Origin: Gambelia wislizenii
Lineage: Eukaryota; Chordata; Lepidosauria; Squamata; Crotaphytidae
Reading direction: 5' to 3'
Length of the DNA stretch: 64,000 bases
Assembly: GCA_030847615.1 (NCBI GenBank)
Contig: JAUMIR010000014.1
Location: forward strand, 12,872,501-12,936,500
Made by a program: the position numbers and the translations under genes. The stretch's first letter is position 1; each line of letters starts with the position of its first letter. Below, piece by piece: positions 1-9,786 of this stretch. The notes beneath the pieces were generated by a model that was given only the letters and a program-made list of their open reading frames with translations, had not been told where the DNA came from and did no database searches.

Positions 1-905
1 CCTGGGACTTCACTTCCTTTGCAGAGGAAACGAAAGCCTAGGAGAGGGGTGATTTGAGTGGATTTACCTCACCCGCCACTGGTCTCCTGGGCCTTCGCTT
101 CCCTTTGCAAAGGGAGTGAAGACTCAGGCAAGCACGGGGGTGAGGCAAAGCCTCTTAAATCTCTCTTCTCCTGGGCCTTTGCTCCCTTTGCAAGGGAAGC
201 AAGAGCCCAGGAGAGGGGTGATTTGAGCGGGTTTGCCTTACCCGCCGCCGCTCTCTTGGGCTTTGGCTTCCCTTCGCAAAGGGAGCAAAGACCCAGGCAA
301 GTGCGGGGGTGAGGCAAAGCCTCTTAAATCTCTCTTCTCCTGGGCCTTCACTCCCTTTGAGCAGAAGTGAGAGCCCAGAGAGGTGAGATTTGAGCGGGTT
401 TCCTCACCCGCGGCCGTTCTCCTGGGCCTTCGCTTCCATTCGCAAAGGGAGCGAAGACCCAGGCAAGCGCAGGGGTGAGGCAAAGCCTTTTAAATTGCCC
501 CTCTCCTGGGACTTCACTCCCTTTGCAGGGGAAGCAAAAGCCCAGGAGAGGGGTGATTTGAGTGAATTTACTTCACCCGCCACTGCTCTCCTGGGCATTT
601 GCTTCCCTTTGCAAACTGAGCGAAGACTCAGGCAAGTGTGGGAGGTGAGGCAAAGCCTCTTAAATCTCTCCTTTCCTGGGCCTTTGCTCCCTTTGCAAGG
701 GAAGCAAGAGCCCCGGAGAGGGGCGATTTGAGCGGGTTTGCCTCACCTGCGGCTGCTCTCCTCAGCCTTCATTTCCCTTCACAAAGGGAGTGAAGAGCCT
801 GGTAAGTGCAGGAGGGGAGTGGGGCAAACCTTCTAAAATCTCCCCTCTCCTGGGCCTTTGCTCCCTTTGCGGGGGAAGCGAAGGCCCAGGAGAGGGGCAA
901 TTTTT
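1..905. repeat. ~170-bp GC-rich tandem array, about 5.3 units
   Basis: The unit starts with cctgggcctttgctccc and recurs at 1, 170, 339, 505, 675 and 849, giving periods of 166-174 bp. Each unit contains a short inverted pair around 'tttgctccctttgcaaaggga', then a block with gaggcaaag followed by cctcttaaatctctc. Open frames of 60-140 codons in this stretch exist on both strands because stop codons are scarce in GC-rich repeats. They are not genes. Confidence 0.9.
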
Positions 906-973
906 ATTCATGTTTTTTTCACATTCGCGGGGGTCTTGCAGCCCTAACTCCCACGTATGTGAAGGGACGACTA
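1..973 (-). mobile_element. Pogo/Tigger-like MITE, partial, with internal array
   Basis: Positions 920-973, read on the minus strand, match the left end of the element at 8011-8535: a terminal block beginning agtcgtccc, then a ccacgtatgtgggggttaggg-like block and a gcaagacccccgcgaatgtgaaaaa-like block. The other end lies outside the window. The interior is entirely the tandem array at 1-905. Pogo/Tigger-type non-autonomous elements are moved by a DDE transposase supplied in trans and insert at TA. The family name is inferred from the terminus only. Confidence 0.6.
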
Positions 974-974
974 T

Positions 975-1068
975 TCTTAAAAACCCTAGAGCAATGAATA
1001 TAATAGTTTTTGGCCAAAAAGTTATTTTTAGCAAACAACATGGCAGGGCCAGTGGGGGAATCAAAGAA
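975..1068 (-). mobile_element. Old L1-like ORF1 fragment, distal piece
   Basis: This piece joins in sequence with 3014-3365 once the L1 insertion at 1081-3013 and one copy of its target duplication are removed. It is therefore part of the same older minus-strand element. No domain can be named in it. Confidence 0.4.
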
Positions 1069-1083
1069 CATAATCAGTCTTTT
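1069..1083. repeat. Target-site duplication, left copy
   Basis: The motif cataatcagtcttt occurs here and again at 3014-3027, exactly flanking the L1 fragment. The pair is the signature of target-primed reverse transcription. Confidence 0.85.
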
Positions 1084-3013
1084 TTTTTTAACATTTTATT
1101 TTTTATTAACCATTTTAACAAACATACATTTCCTCTTATTTTATACATGATTTCCATAAAACATTTTTTTCTTTTTCTTTTTAACATCGCACCTCTTGAA
1201 TAAAAATCTCATCAGCTATTCCCATAATTCTTTTCATGGTTTCTTTTTCAGAATTGATTACATCCAGAAGGCAATTCCAACAATTGTTTATACAGACTAT
1301 CTTCTCATTTTCTTCTTCTCTGACTTCCTATTTTGTATAGTTTTGGTATAGGAAAATAAAAACCACTTACACCATTATTTTTTGACTTTTCTTTGGTTAC
1401 CTAACCTCTTATTCATCTTCGTCCTGTTTTATACTTTCCAATGCTTCCCTATAATCTATTCCCCTGGGGTTTTCTATGTTCTAAAAAAGTAAACTAGCTT
1501 GTATTTCCCAATTTTCCCCCCAATAATCTGTAACTTGCTTCCATTCTTGTTTCAATTTCATTTGTTTCCTATTTTGTAATTTATTCATAAATATATCAAG
1601 CTCCATCATATCAATTACTTTATCTTTCCACTCTTCAATATTAGAACATTCTTTCCTTTTCCATTTTCTGGCTATGACAAGTCTAGCAGCTGTAATCAGA
1701 TACAAAGTAATTCTCCAATTCTTGTTTCCCTTTCTCTCCTCATCACATTTGATAATATTTAACAGATACAATTCCGGAGTGAATTCTAATTCCACTTGTA
1801 AAATTTGCTTCATTATTACATGTACTTGATTCCAGAATTTTTTAATCTTTTTACAACGCCACCACATATGGATAAGTGTGCCCTGGTTTTCCCCACATTT
1901 CCAGCATGTACTTGGTATTGTTTTGTTCATCTTGTTCAGTCTTTTTGGCGTGTAGTTCCACCTTAACGCCACCTTTACATAATTTTCTTTTAACAGCTGA
2001 CATGCTGTGAATGTAGATGTTCTTTTTCTAGCTATCTCCCAATCATCTAAGGCAATAGATCTCCCCTATGTCCCCTGCCCACTTTAACATGTATTCTTTT
2101 ACAAGTTCCTGTTCTGTTTGTCTCTTCAACAATATTTTATACATAGTTCCAATGGCTTTTTGCCTGTTTTCCACTCTGAGGATCTTACCCAATTCATTTT
2201 CTACAGGTTCGAAGCCTATCCTTTTTTGATCTTCTATAAAACGTTCTTTTACTTGTAAGTACGTAAACCAATTTATATTATTTCTTGTAATTTTTCTTTT
2301 GATTCTAGTGTTATCAAAATATCTCCTCCTTTCTTTATTAGCTCTGCGTATCTTATCCACTCATCCACCTTATACCACCTGGACAAAAGGCATCCTGGGG
2401 TGAGACCCATAAAGGAATTTTGAAATAAAATACTTTTTTCACTTTTTCCCATATCCTCAATAATCCTTTTCTTATACAATGGTTCCCAAATCCTTTGTTG
2501 ACCTTCTCTTTGTCATAAAACAGATAAGCATGCCAACCATATCTGTTGTCGTGACCTTCCAGATTCAGTAGTTTTTTGTTCTTTAAGTTTACCCACTCTT
2601 TAATCCAAACTAATGTAGCTGCCTGATAATATAATTTAAGATTTGGAAGGTCACAACCACCCCTAAGTCTTGTATCTGTTAAGTATGTTCATTTGAACCT
2701 AGGCTGCTCCCCCCCCCATATAAACTTTCTTAGATCTTTATTCCAGTTATCAAATATCTTTGATTCACTATAGGTAAGTTTTGAAAAAGAAATATAATTT
2801 TTGGGAGTATAGCCATTTTTATTGCAGCTATTTTTCTCAGCAATGACAAATTTAGCTTATTCCATCTTTTCATATCCTTATTTATTTCTATCCATGTTTT
2901 TTTGTAGTTATTGTCAAACAGATCAACATTCCTTTTTGTGAGCCATATTCCTAGGTATCTTGCCTTATTACCTAAGTTACAGCCTGACTTATCCCTCAAT
3001 TCTTGCTCTTGAC
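1081..3013 (-). mobile_element. 5'-truncated L1, 3' half of ORF2 plus 3' UTR
   Basis: A T-rich run at 1081 is the poly(A) end on the minus strand, followed by ~400 bp of 3' UTR (to about 1480). ORF2 C-terminal sequence then reads up to 3013. Open pieces at 1481-1972, 2043-2360, 2273-2479 and 2730-3032 lie in different frames, so the coding region is broken. The 1481-1972 piece carries the L1 C-terminal cysteine knuckle CWKCGE...HMWWRC, and the 2730-3032 piece has the ARYLGIWLTK and KMAILPKI blocks typical of L1 downstream of the RT palm. Flanking 14-bp direct repeats show a normal L1 insertion. Confidence 0.9.
1481..3013 (-). pseudogene. L1 ORF2 C-terminal region, decayed
   Basis: This is the C-terminal third of an L1 ORF2 protein, the part after the reverse transcriptase palm. 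It includes the cysteine-rich knuckle near 1860-1910, which in L1 is needed for ribonucleoprotein function. The endonuclease and the RT catalytic motifs are absent because the copy is 5'-truncated. At least three frameshifts or stops separate the open pieces (1481-1972, 2043-2360, 2273-2479, 2730-3013). It cannot encode a functional protein. Confidence 0.85.
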
Positions 3014-3365
3014 CATAATCAGTCTTTGACAATGACCCAAGTTAGGCAGAACCTGATAGGACTTTAGCATAATCCTTCTGGGCTCACGCATCAACAATTT
3101 GCTTAAAGAGACTTTAATATTATAAAAATTTGACCACTTGCCTTTCTTAATAGCATTATTCCCAACTGCAATCGTCACTTGAGATGCTTGTAATGTCAAA
3201 ACCAAAGGGAACAAAATGGAATTTGGATAATCAAATGCTGAAGCAGTCTGTATAGCAGTCCTGTTTTTTAGGATGAATAAAAACCTCCTCCTTATGAAGT
3301 TGGTCAGTTAGTGTCTCTATACTATTGCTGACAGAAGTACAATTAGCTAGGAACAATTCAAAGTA
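3014..3365 (-). mobile_element. Old L1-like ORF1 fragment, middle piece
   Basis: On the minus strand this continues from 7150-7860 across the L2 insertion. The reading includes a heptad-like stretch (SVSNSIETLTDQLHKEE) near 3300-3345, which would fit the ORF1 coiled coil. The frame is broken. Assignment to an L1-like element rests mostly on the 5' end at about 7850. Confidence 0.45.
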
Positions 3366-3870
3366 CCTACCAGCCAGCCAGCCTGAAGAAGACTCTGCAG
3401 GGCTGTGAGGAAGCCTTCCTTCCTTCCCCATTACACTGGGGTAAGGGCAGCTGAGGCAGCAGGGAGTTGGGGTGTGGCCAGGAGTGGCTAGCCTTAAAAG
3501 TCATTCCACCACCCCACCCCAGAACACCTACCAGCCAGCCAGCCAGCCAGCCTGAAGAAGACTCTGCAGGGCTGTGAGGAAGCCTTCCTTCCTTCCCCAT
3601 TACACCGGGGTAAGGGCAGCTGAGGCAGCAGGGAGTTGGGGTGTGGCCAGGAGTGGCTAGCCTTAAAAGTCATTCCACCACCCCACCCCAGAACACCTAC
3701 CAGCCAGCCAGCCAGCCTGAAGAAGACTCTGCAGGGCTGTGAGGAAGCCTTCCTTCCTTCCCCATTACACCGGGGTAAGGGCAGCTGAGACAGCAGGGAG
3801 TTGGGGTGTGGCCAGGAGTGGCTGGCCTTAAAAGTCACTCCACCACCCCACCCCAGGAACAACTACCAGG
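3365..3870 (+). promoter_or_regulatory. L2 5' UTR monomers (about three ~166-bp units)
   Basis: The motif cctaccagccagccagcctg begins at 3365, 3527 and 3696, and a partial unit starts near 3862 (periods 162, 169, 166). Each unit ends with ccaccccaccccagaac. Tandem 5' monomers act as internal promoters in some mammalian L1 families. A promoter role here is inferred from position only. Confidence 0.7.
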
Positions 3871-6800
3871 GGCCGGGAATGATCTGGGAGCGGGAACTGA
3901 GGTTGTGTGGGGGAAGGGAAGGTATGGCGGCAACAGAGTGAAAAATTGTTACAAAAGAAGGCGGGATCGATGTTTAATATCTATCCCGCCTTCAGTTCAC
4001 TCTGTTTCCCAGAATAAATTGGAGAGTGCACCAACCATTCCACAGACTCTTACTCTGCTCCTTTGTAATGCCAGGTCGGTTAAAAACAAGACGCATATTA
4101 TCCATGACCTCTTATTGGATGAGGCTGCCGACCTGGCATGCTTTACGGAGACCTGGCTGGGAGAGGCCAGTGCTGCGACTTGGGTGCAGGCACTCCCGGC
4201 CGGGTACTCAGTTAGTGAGCAGGTAAGGAAAGTGGGTGGGGGGGCGGAGTGGCTCTGGTTCATAAAAACAATCTAACCTTGACCAGGAAGCCTATCCGGA
4301 ACACAGTCCACATCGAGTGTATGTACCTAAGCCTGAGGTCCAGGGATAGCTTAGGGATTCTGTTAGTGTACCGGCCACCCCGTTGTCTAACAGACTCCCT
4401 AACTGAGCTAACACAGCTGGTCTCAGAGTTGCTGCTGGAGTCGCCCAGACTTTTAGTTCTTGGCGACTTCAACATCCCACTTGAGACCAGCTTGCTAAAT
4501 CTAACTGGCGCAGCTCGGGAGTTCATGGAATCCATGACAAACATGGGCCTATCCCAATTGGTTGTCGGGCCGACTCACTGTGCAGGTCATACCCTCGATG
4601 CGGCCTTTAGTACGGAACAGGAATATCCGTGGGCAGAGGTTATTAAAACCTCTGCATTGTCATGGACGGATCATTTCCTGGTCAAGATGGAGCTAAGAGC
4701 CACTGTCTGCCCCACCGGGGGTGGTGGACCTATTAGAATGGTCCGCCCTCGAAGGCTAATGGAACCAATTGGATTCCAGAAAGCCTTGGAGGGTTTAATG
4801 GTTGGTAACGCCGGTGATTCTGTTGAAGCTTTGATTAATATTTGGAACACCGACCTCACCAAGGCTATCGACACAATCGCTCCCAAACGTCCTTTCCAGC
4901 CTGCTCCTAACCGTAAGCCCTGGTATTCAGAGGAGCTTAGGAAGATGAAGCAGGCTGGACAACGACTAGAGCGCACCTGGCAGAAGACTCGACTCTTGTC
5001 CAACAAGACTCGTCATAGGAATTTCCTTGATTCTTATCGAGAGGCGATACGTGCAGCGCAGAAGTCTTTCTCCTCTGCACGTATTGTGTCTGCAGAGTCC
5101 CGTCCAGCAGAACTGTTTAGGGTGGTGGGGGAGCTGACGCAGATTCCACCTGCGCAGAACCCCTTACTTAACCCGACAATGGCCTGCTGTGATGCGTTTA
5201 ACATCCACTTTGCAGATAAAATCTCTCGGATAAGAGCCGACTTAGATGCCAGTGTTATGACAGAATCTATAGAGGAGGTGTCCAGCAACTCAGTTGATGA
5301 AATTTTATTGGATCAGCTTCAATCTGTGAGTACCGATGACGTGGACAAACTCCTTGGTAGAGTGAGAAAGGCGACCTGTCCCCTCGATCCCTGTCCATCT
5401 TGGCTGGCCACCCAAGGGGGAGACGCATCAAGAGTACTCCTTAGGGATATTATCAATGCGTCCTTCAGGGAGGGGTCTGTTCCACCCTGTCTGAAGGAAG
5501 CGGTGGTTAAGCCGCTCCTGAAAAAGCCTTCCCTGGACCCCTTGGACAGGAACAACTATAGACCAGTCTCCTTGCTGCCTTTTCTAAGCAAGGTGATTGA
5601 GAGGGCGGTCGCTTCCCAACTCCAAGCTGTCTTGGATGAAACCGATTATCTAGATCCATTTTAAACTGGCTTTAGGATGGGATATGGAGTGGAGACTGCC
5701 ATGGTTGCTCTGGCTGATGACCTCCGCTTGGGTATCGACAGGGGTAGTGTGACCCTGTTGGTGCTCTTGGACCTCTCAGCGGCCTTTGACACAATAGATC
5801 ATTCCATCCTCCTGGATCGCCTGAAGGGGTTAGGAATTGGAGGCACTGCTTTGCAGTGGTTCCGTTCCTTCCTCTCGGGCAGATCCCAGAGGGTGAGGCT
5901 CGGGGACAGCTGCTCTACCAGAATAGAGCTTAACTGTGGCGTTCCTCAGGGTGCCATCCTGTCCCCGATGCTATTTAACATCTATATGAAGCCGCTGGGA
6001 GAGATCATTCGGAGGCATGGAGTGCGTTGTCATCAGTATGCTGATGACATCCAGATATACTTCTCCATGTCTCGGTCATCAGCTTCGACTTCAGATGGCA
6101 TCTCTCCTCTCAATGATTGTCTTACAGCAGTAATGGACTGGATGAGGAAAAACAAATTGAGACTGAATCCAGACAAAACGGAGGTATTAACAGTTACAGG
6201 CCCGAAACCAGGTCTGGGAATACAACTACCAGTCCTGGATGGAACTACACTCTCCTCCAAAGACTGTGTTTGCAGTCTGGGGGTGCTCCTGGACCCGACG
6301 CTCCAGATGTCTAATCAGGTAAATGTGACGGTCAGGAGTGCCTGTTATCAACTTCGGTTGATACGCCAGCTGCGCCTTTTCCTGGAAACTAGGGACCTCG
6401 AAACTGTGGTACATGCACTGGTAACCTCCCGTCTGGATTTCTGTAATGCGCTCTACATGGGGCTACCCTTGTGCTTAACTCGGAAACTTCAACTAGTTCA
6501 GAACATGGCAGCCAGGTTGATTTCTGGTGTTTCCAGAAGAGAGCATATAACACCTGTGCTAAAAGCTCTCCACTGGCTGCCTATTCGTTTCTGGGCACAG
6601 TACAAGGTGTTGGTTATAACCTTTAAAGCCCTGCATGGTTTGTGTCCAACTTATCTCCGGGACCGCCTCCTTCCGTACGACCCTCCCCGCGCACTTCGGT
6701 CCTCTGGGAGGAATCTGTTACAGCCTATGAAAACAAGGCTGTCGGTGACGTCCCAAAGGGCCTTCTCTGCTGCTGCTCCCAGATTATGGAATGGCCTGCC

Positions 6801-7149
6801 GGACGAGATCCGTCTTATTACCACCTTAGACAGCTTTAAAAAAGCTGTCAAGACGGATCTTTTCCGGCAGGCCTTTCCTGAATAACTATCCCAGCCCAAG
6901 ACTTGGCTGTCCTCCCTGAGCTGTAATCAGATTTTTTTTAAAAAAAAAAAACCCCAAAAACGATTGTATGTTTTAATCTTTTTCTAATTTATATATTTTT
7001 AATTTACTGTATGTTTTTAACCTTTTATAGTTTAATATTATTTTAAGAGGGGGTGGGCTAGGGTACTGGGATTATGGAGTTTTTATATTGTAAGCCGCCC
7101 CGATTGCGTTGCAGAGGGGCGGGATAGAAATAAAATTTTATTATAATTT
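3366..7149 (+). mobile_element. Near full-length L2 LINE
   Basis: The order is: 5' UTR of tandem ~166-bp monomers (3366-3862), a unique leader, a long ORF2 (endonuclease then reverse transcriptase, to 6885), and a 3' UTR ending in the L2-type tail gtaagccgcccc...gggcgggatagaaataaaa with a short TTA-rich repeat at 7130-7149. ORF2 is interrupted by only one frameshift and one nonsense codon, so this is the youngest-looking LINE in the window. It splits an older minus-strand element (3014-3365 and 7150-7860). Confidence 0.92.
3806..6885 (+). pseudogene. L2 ORF2: endonuclease / reverse transcriptase
   Basis: The apurinic-like endonuclease begins near 4048 (LLLCNARSV, then FTETWLGE) and continues with LVYRPP and LGDFN (about 4459) and a TDH motif near 4660. 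The reverse transcriptase follows, with LDLSAAFD at 5767-5790, GVPQGA near 5940 and YADD at 6037-6048. The C-terminal region ends with LFRQAFPE before TAA at 6885. Two lesions are visible: a frame change in a run of seven G at 4238-4244, and a single in-frame TAA at 5662-5664 where L2 relatives have Gln (CAA). The frame is otherwise the same from 4249 to 6885. The true start codon is uncertain, because 3806 is only where the first frame opens. The protein would nick target DNA and reverse-transcribe L2 RNA and that of SINEs with L2-like tails. Confidence 0.9.
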
Positions 7150-7860
7150 TATTATTATTATTACAAAGGTCTTGGAGATTAGAAATACCTCTCTTGCCAG
7201 GAGATCCTTCCAAGGACAATTTGCTGGTAATCTCTCAGAACAACCACCATTACTAGTAGGTGAAACCGAGACTCCCACATTCTCCATGCAATCATTATCG
7301 GACCTAAATGCTTCAGCCTGCAATGATTCCAAAATCGCATACCTGTTGTTTAATTCTAGATCAGTCTGTATTACAGGAGATGTTTGCTTGTTTGCAAAAA
7401 GGGAGTCTATCTTGGTCTGTTTAGATGGTTTGTTGTCTGAGTCAATGTTAGCCTTGGAACGCCTGCATTTCCGAAGCTTCGTAGCCCCAGCTGTTCTCTA
7501 CCTTTCACTAAATTCTTGACTTCCTTGCATTTCTTTGAAACTCTTCTTAGATTTTCTTCCTTAGCTGGATATTTGCTGGCTTTACTATGGCATATCTCTC
7601 AGTTCTTTGAATCTCAAGGTTTCTTTGAGTATGTTTGTATTCAGAAACAGAGCCTCAGCAAGTTCTTTGTTTCCAAAGGAGATGTAGAGGAATTGTAAAT
7701 AGTAGACTCAGAAGATAAAACCATTAGGCTGTAAAAACTAAATTAGTAAAACAATAAAACTTGGCAATAAAAGAATAAAACTTTGCAAAAGATCAATCAG
7801 GCTACAGAGGGCTCAGCAACATTGCTGCTTCCGTTGCCATCTTTTTTTCCTTTTAGTTTC
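7150..7860 (-). mobile_element. Old L1-like 5' UTR and ORF1 start
   Basis: Read on the minus strand, it begins near 7845 with aaaagatggcaacggaagcagc, the kind of sequence found at L1 5' ends. A 5' UTR follows, and from about 7510 a degraded open region runs to 7150, where the L2 is inserted. The reading resumes at 3365. The copy lacks any ORF2 in the window. Confidence 0.5.
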
Positions 7861-8010
7861 AATCCATAGCCAATGGTAAGGAATGCTAGGAGGGGCCATG
7901 TGATTCCCACCCCTGTCCTAATGTATTCATCACTATGAAGACTCTCTAAAAACATAAAACCTTCAGATATTACTGCTCAACTTCTTAGCAGAGTGAGATC
8001 AGAAGAAATA

Positions 8011-8535
8011 CAGTCATCCCTCCACATTCATGGGGGTTAGGGGCACAAGACCTCCACGAATGTGAAAAAGCCATGACTAAAAATAGGCCTCGCCCCCGCC
8101 CCCCGCCCTTCCCAAAGTGGTGATGGGGCTGTGTGAGCCTCATCACTGCATTTCACCCACCTTTATTTGTTTGGGAAGGGTGGGAGAAAAGTGGTGAGGA
8201 GGCTCCCAGAGCCCCATCGTTGCTTTGGGAAGGGTGGGTGGGGGTGGAATAAAAGTGGCGGTGAGCCTTCCAGAGCCCTGTTGTTGCTTTGGGAAGGGTG
8301 GGGGTTAGGCGAAAAGCCCTTCCCCCACCCTTCCCACCCCCACCCTACCCCTGGAGCCAAGCCCCAGGAGAGCAGGGAATTGGGCACGTGGTTTGTTTGG
8401 GGTGCATTCCATTTAAACTGGCTCCCCTCCCTTGTGTGGGAGGGAGAGAAGCTGATTTAAATGGGGTACTTGCTGAGCAAACCATGAATAGGTGGAACCA
8501 CGAAAGTGAAAGCCGTGAATTTGGAGTGACAGCTG
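8011..8535 (+). mobile_element. Pogo/Tigger-like MITE with internal GC-rich repeat
   Basis: Termini cagtcatccctccacattc and (right end, reverse-complemented) cagctgtcactccaaattc are inverted repeats, and TA dinucleotides flank both ends (8009-8010, 8536-8537). Next to the termini are paired blocks (attcatgggggttagggg / cacgaatgtgaaaaagccatga). The interior is an imperfect G-rich repeat built on tttgggaagggtgggnnt, with copies near 8170, 8222 and 8287. There is no transposase, so movement would be in trans. Confidence 0.75.
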
Positions 8536-8539
8536 TAAT

Positions 8540-9059
8540 TACTTTAAGAGATAACAGACAAGAAGCTAAAAATAGGAAAACAATGGCAGATGCAGCAAAG
8601 TTATAAGCTGGAAAAGGAGAAAAATCTCAGGAGGAGCTTGGAGCTGTTTCTAAGCAACAGCTAGACCAATCAGGTCAAATGGAAACACAATTATCTGAAT
8701 TGAAAAAAAATGGTTTTCACAGGCTATAAAAATGCAACAGGACAATGAAGCTCTTTTGGATCAGATGTCTAAAATACTGAAAATATAATAAATACATCTA
8801 CTGGAGAACTGAAACAAGAGATTAAGGAAGCTAATCAGAGAATTGATGCTCTTGAAAAAGAGCAGGCAATCCAATGTAAGAGCATAGAAGAGCAAACTAT
8901 CCAATTAGAAAAATGGCAATTAAAACTGATTGATCTACAGGTTTGAGATCGTCATGTTAATCTTTGAATTTCTGGATTTCCAGAACTATCCAGAGAAAAT
9001 TGAACAATTTTGAAAGAGAAAGTTCTGGAATGGATTAAAACTTGGAAATTGGAAAGCTG
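8540..9059 (+). pseudogene. L1 ORF1, 5' part
   Basis: A coiled-coil-rich reading (Gln/Glu/Lys-rich heptads from about 8640 to 8940) is followed by a DRHVNL-ISGFPE-like block at 8945-8985. That block matches the start of the L1 ORF1 RNA-recognition motif. Stop codons and frame changes occur throughout. ORF1 of L1 is the trimeric RNA-binding chaperone. The copy is cut at about 9060 by a CR1 tail and continues at 9787. Confidence 0.75.
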
Positions 9060-9786
9060 GGCAGTAAAAATGAAATGCACAGATATAGGATGGGTGACAC
9101 ATGGCTTTAGGGCAGTACATGCGAAAAGGATCTAGGTGGACCACAAGCTGCATATGAATCAACAGTGTGATGCAGCAGCTAAAAAAGCCAATGCGATTCT
9201 AGGCTGCATTAATAGGAGTATAGTGTCTAGATCAAGGGAAGTAATAGTGCCACTCTATTCTGCTTTGGCCAAACCTCACCTGGAAGACTGTGTCCAGTTC
9301 TGGACACCACAATACAGGAAGGATATTGAGAAGCTGGAACGTGTCCAGAGGAGAGTGACCAAAATGATAAAAGGTCTGGAAGCTATGCCCTATGAGGAGC
9401 AGCTTAGGGAGCTGGGCATGTTTAGTCTGGAGAAGAGAAGGTTGAGAGGGGACTTGATAGCCATGTTTAAAAATCTGTAGAGATGCCATACTGTGGATGA
9501 AGCAAGCTTGTTTTCTGCTGCTCCAGAGACTAGGACACAGAGCAATGGGTTCAAGCTATAGGAAAAGAGATTCCACCTAAACATCAGGAAGAACTTCCTG
9601 ACAGTAAGAGCAGTTCAGAAGTGGAATACACTGCCTGGTAATGTGGTGGAGTCTCCTTGGGAGGTTTTTAAACAGAGACTGGATGGCCATCTGTGGGAAT
9701 GATTTGATTGTGTATTCCTGCATGGCAGGGGTTGGACTGGATGGGCCTTGAGGTCTCACCCAATGCTATGATTCTATTATTCTATG
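9060..9786 (+). mobile_element. CR1 3' end, 5'-truncated
   Basis: The translated part (9136-9480) has the CR1 RT C-terminal blocks [17 protein letters not shown] and [19 protein letters not shown]. It is followed by a stop-containing stretch, the CR1 3' UTR (ggttggactggatggg) and a gattctattattctatg tail. It is inserted in the L1 that spans 8540-11731. Confidence 0.9.

Noticed and set aside
58..731. Several 60-113-codon frames on both strands
   Set aside because: They follow the 170-bp array period and have no independent support.
1..905. CRISPR-like array
   Set aside because: Units are long, contiguous and without unique spacers; the context is a vertebrate genome.
3494..3862. 122-codon minus-strand frame in the L2 5' UTR
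   Set aside because: Its repeated protein pattern is the antisense of the 166-bp monomers.
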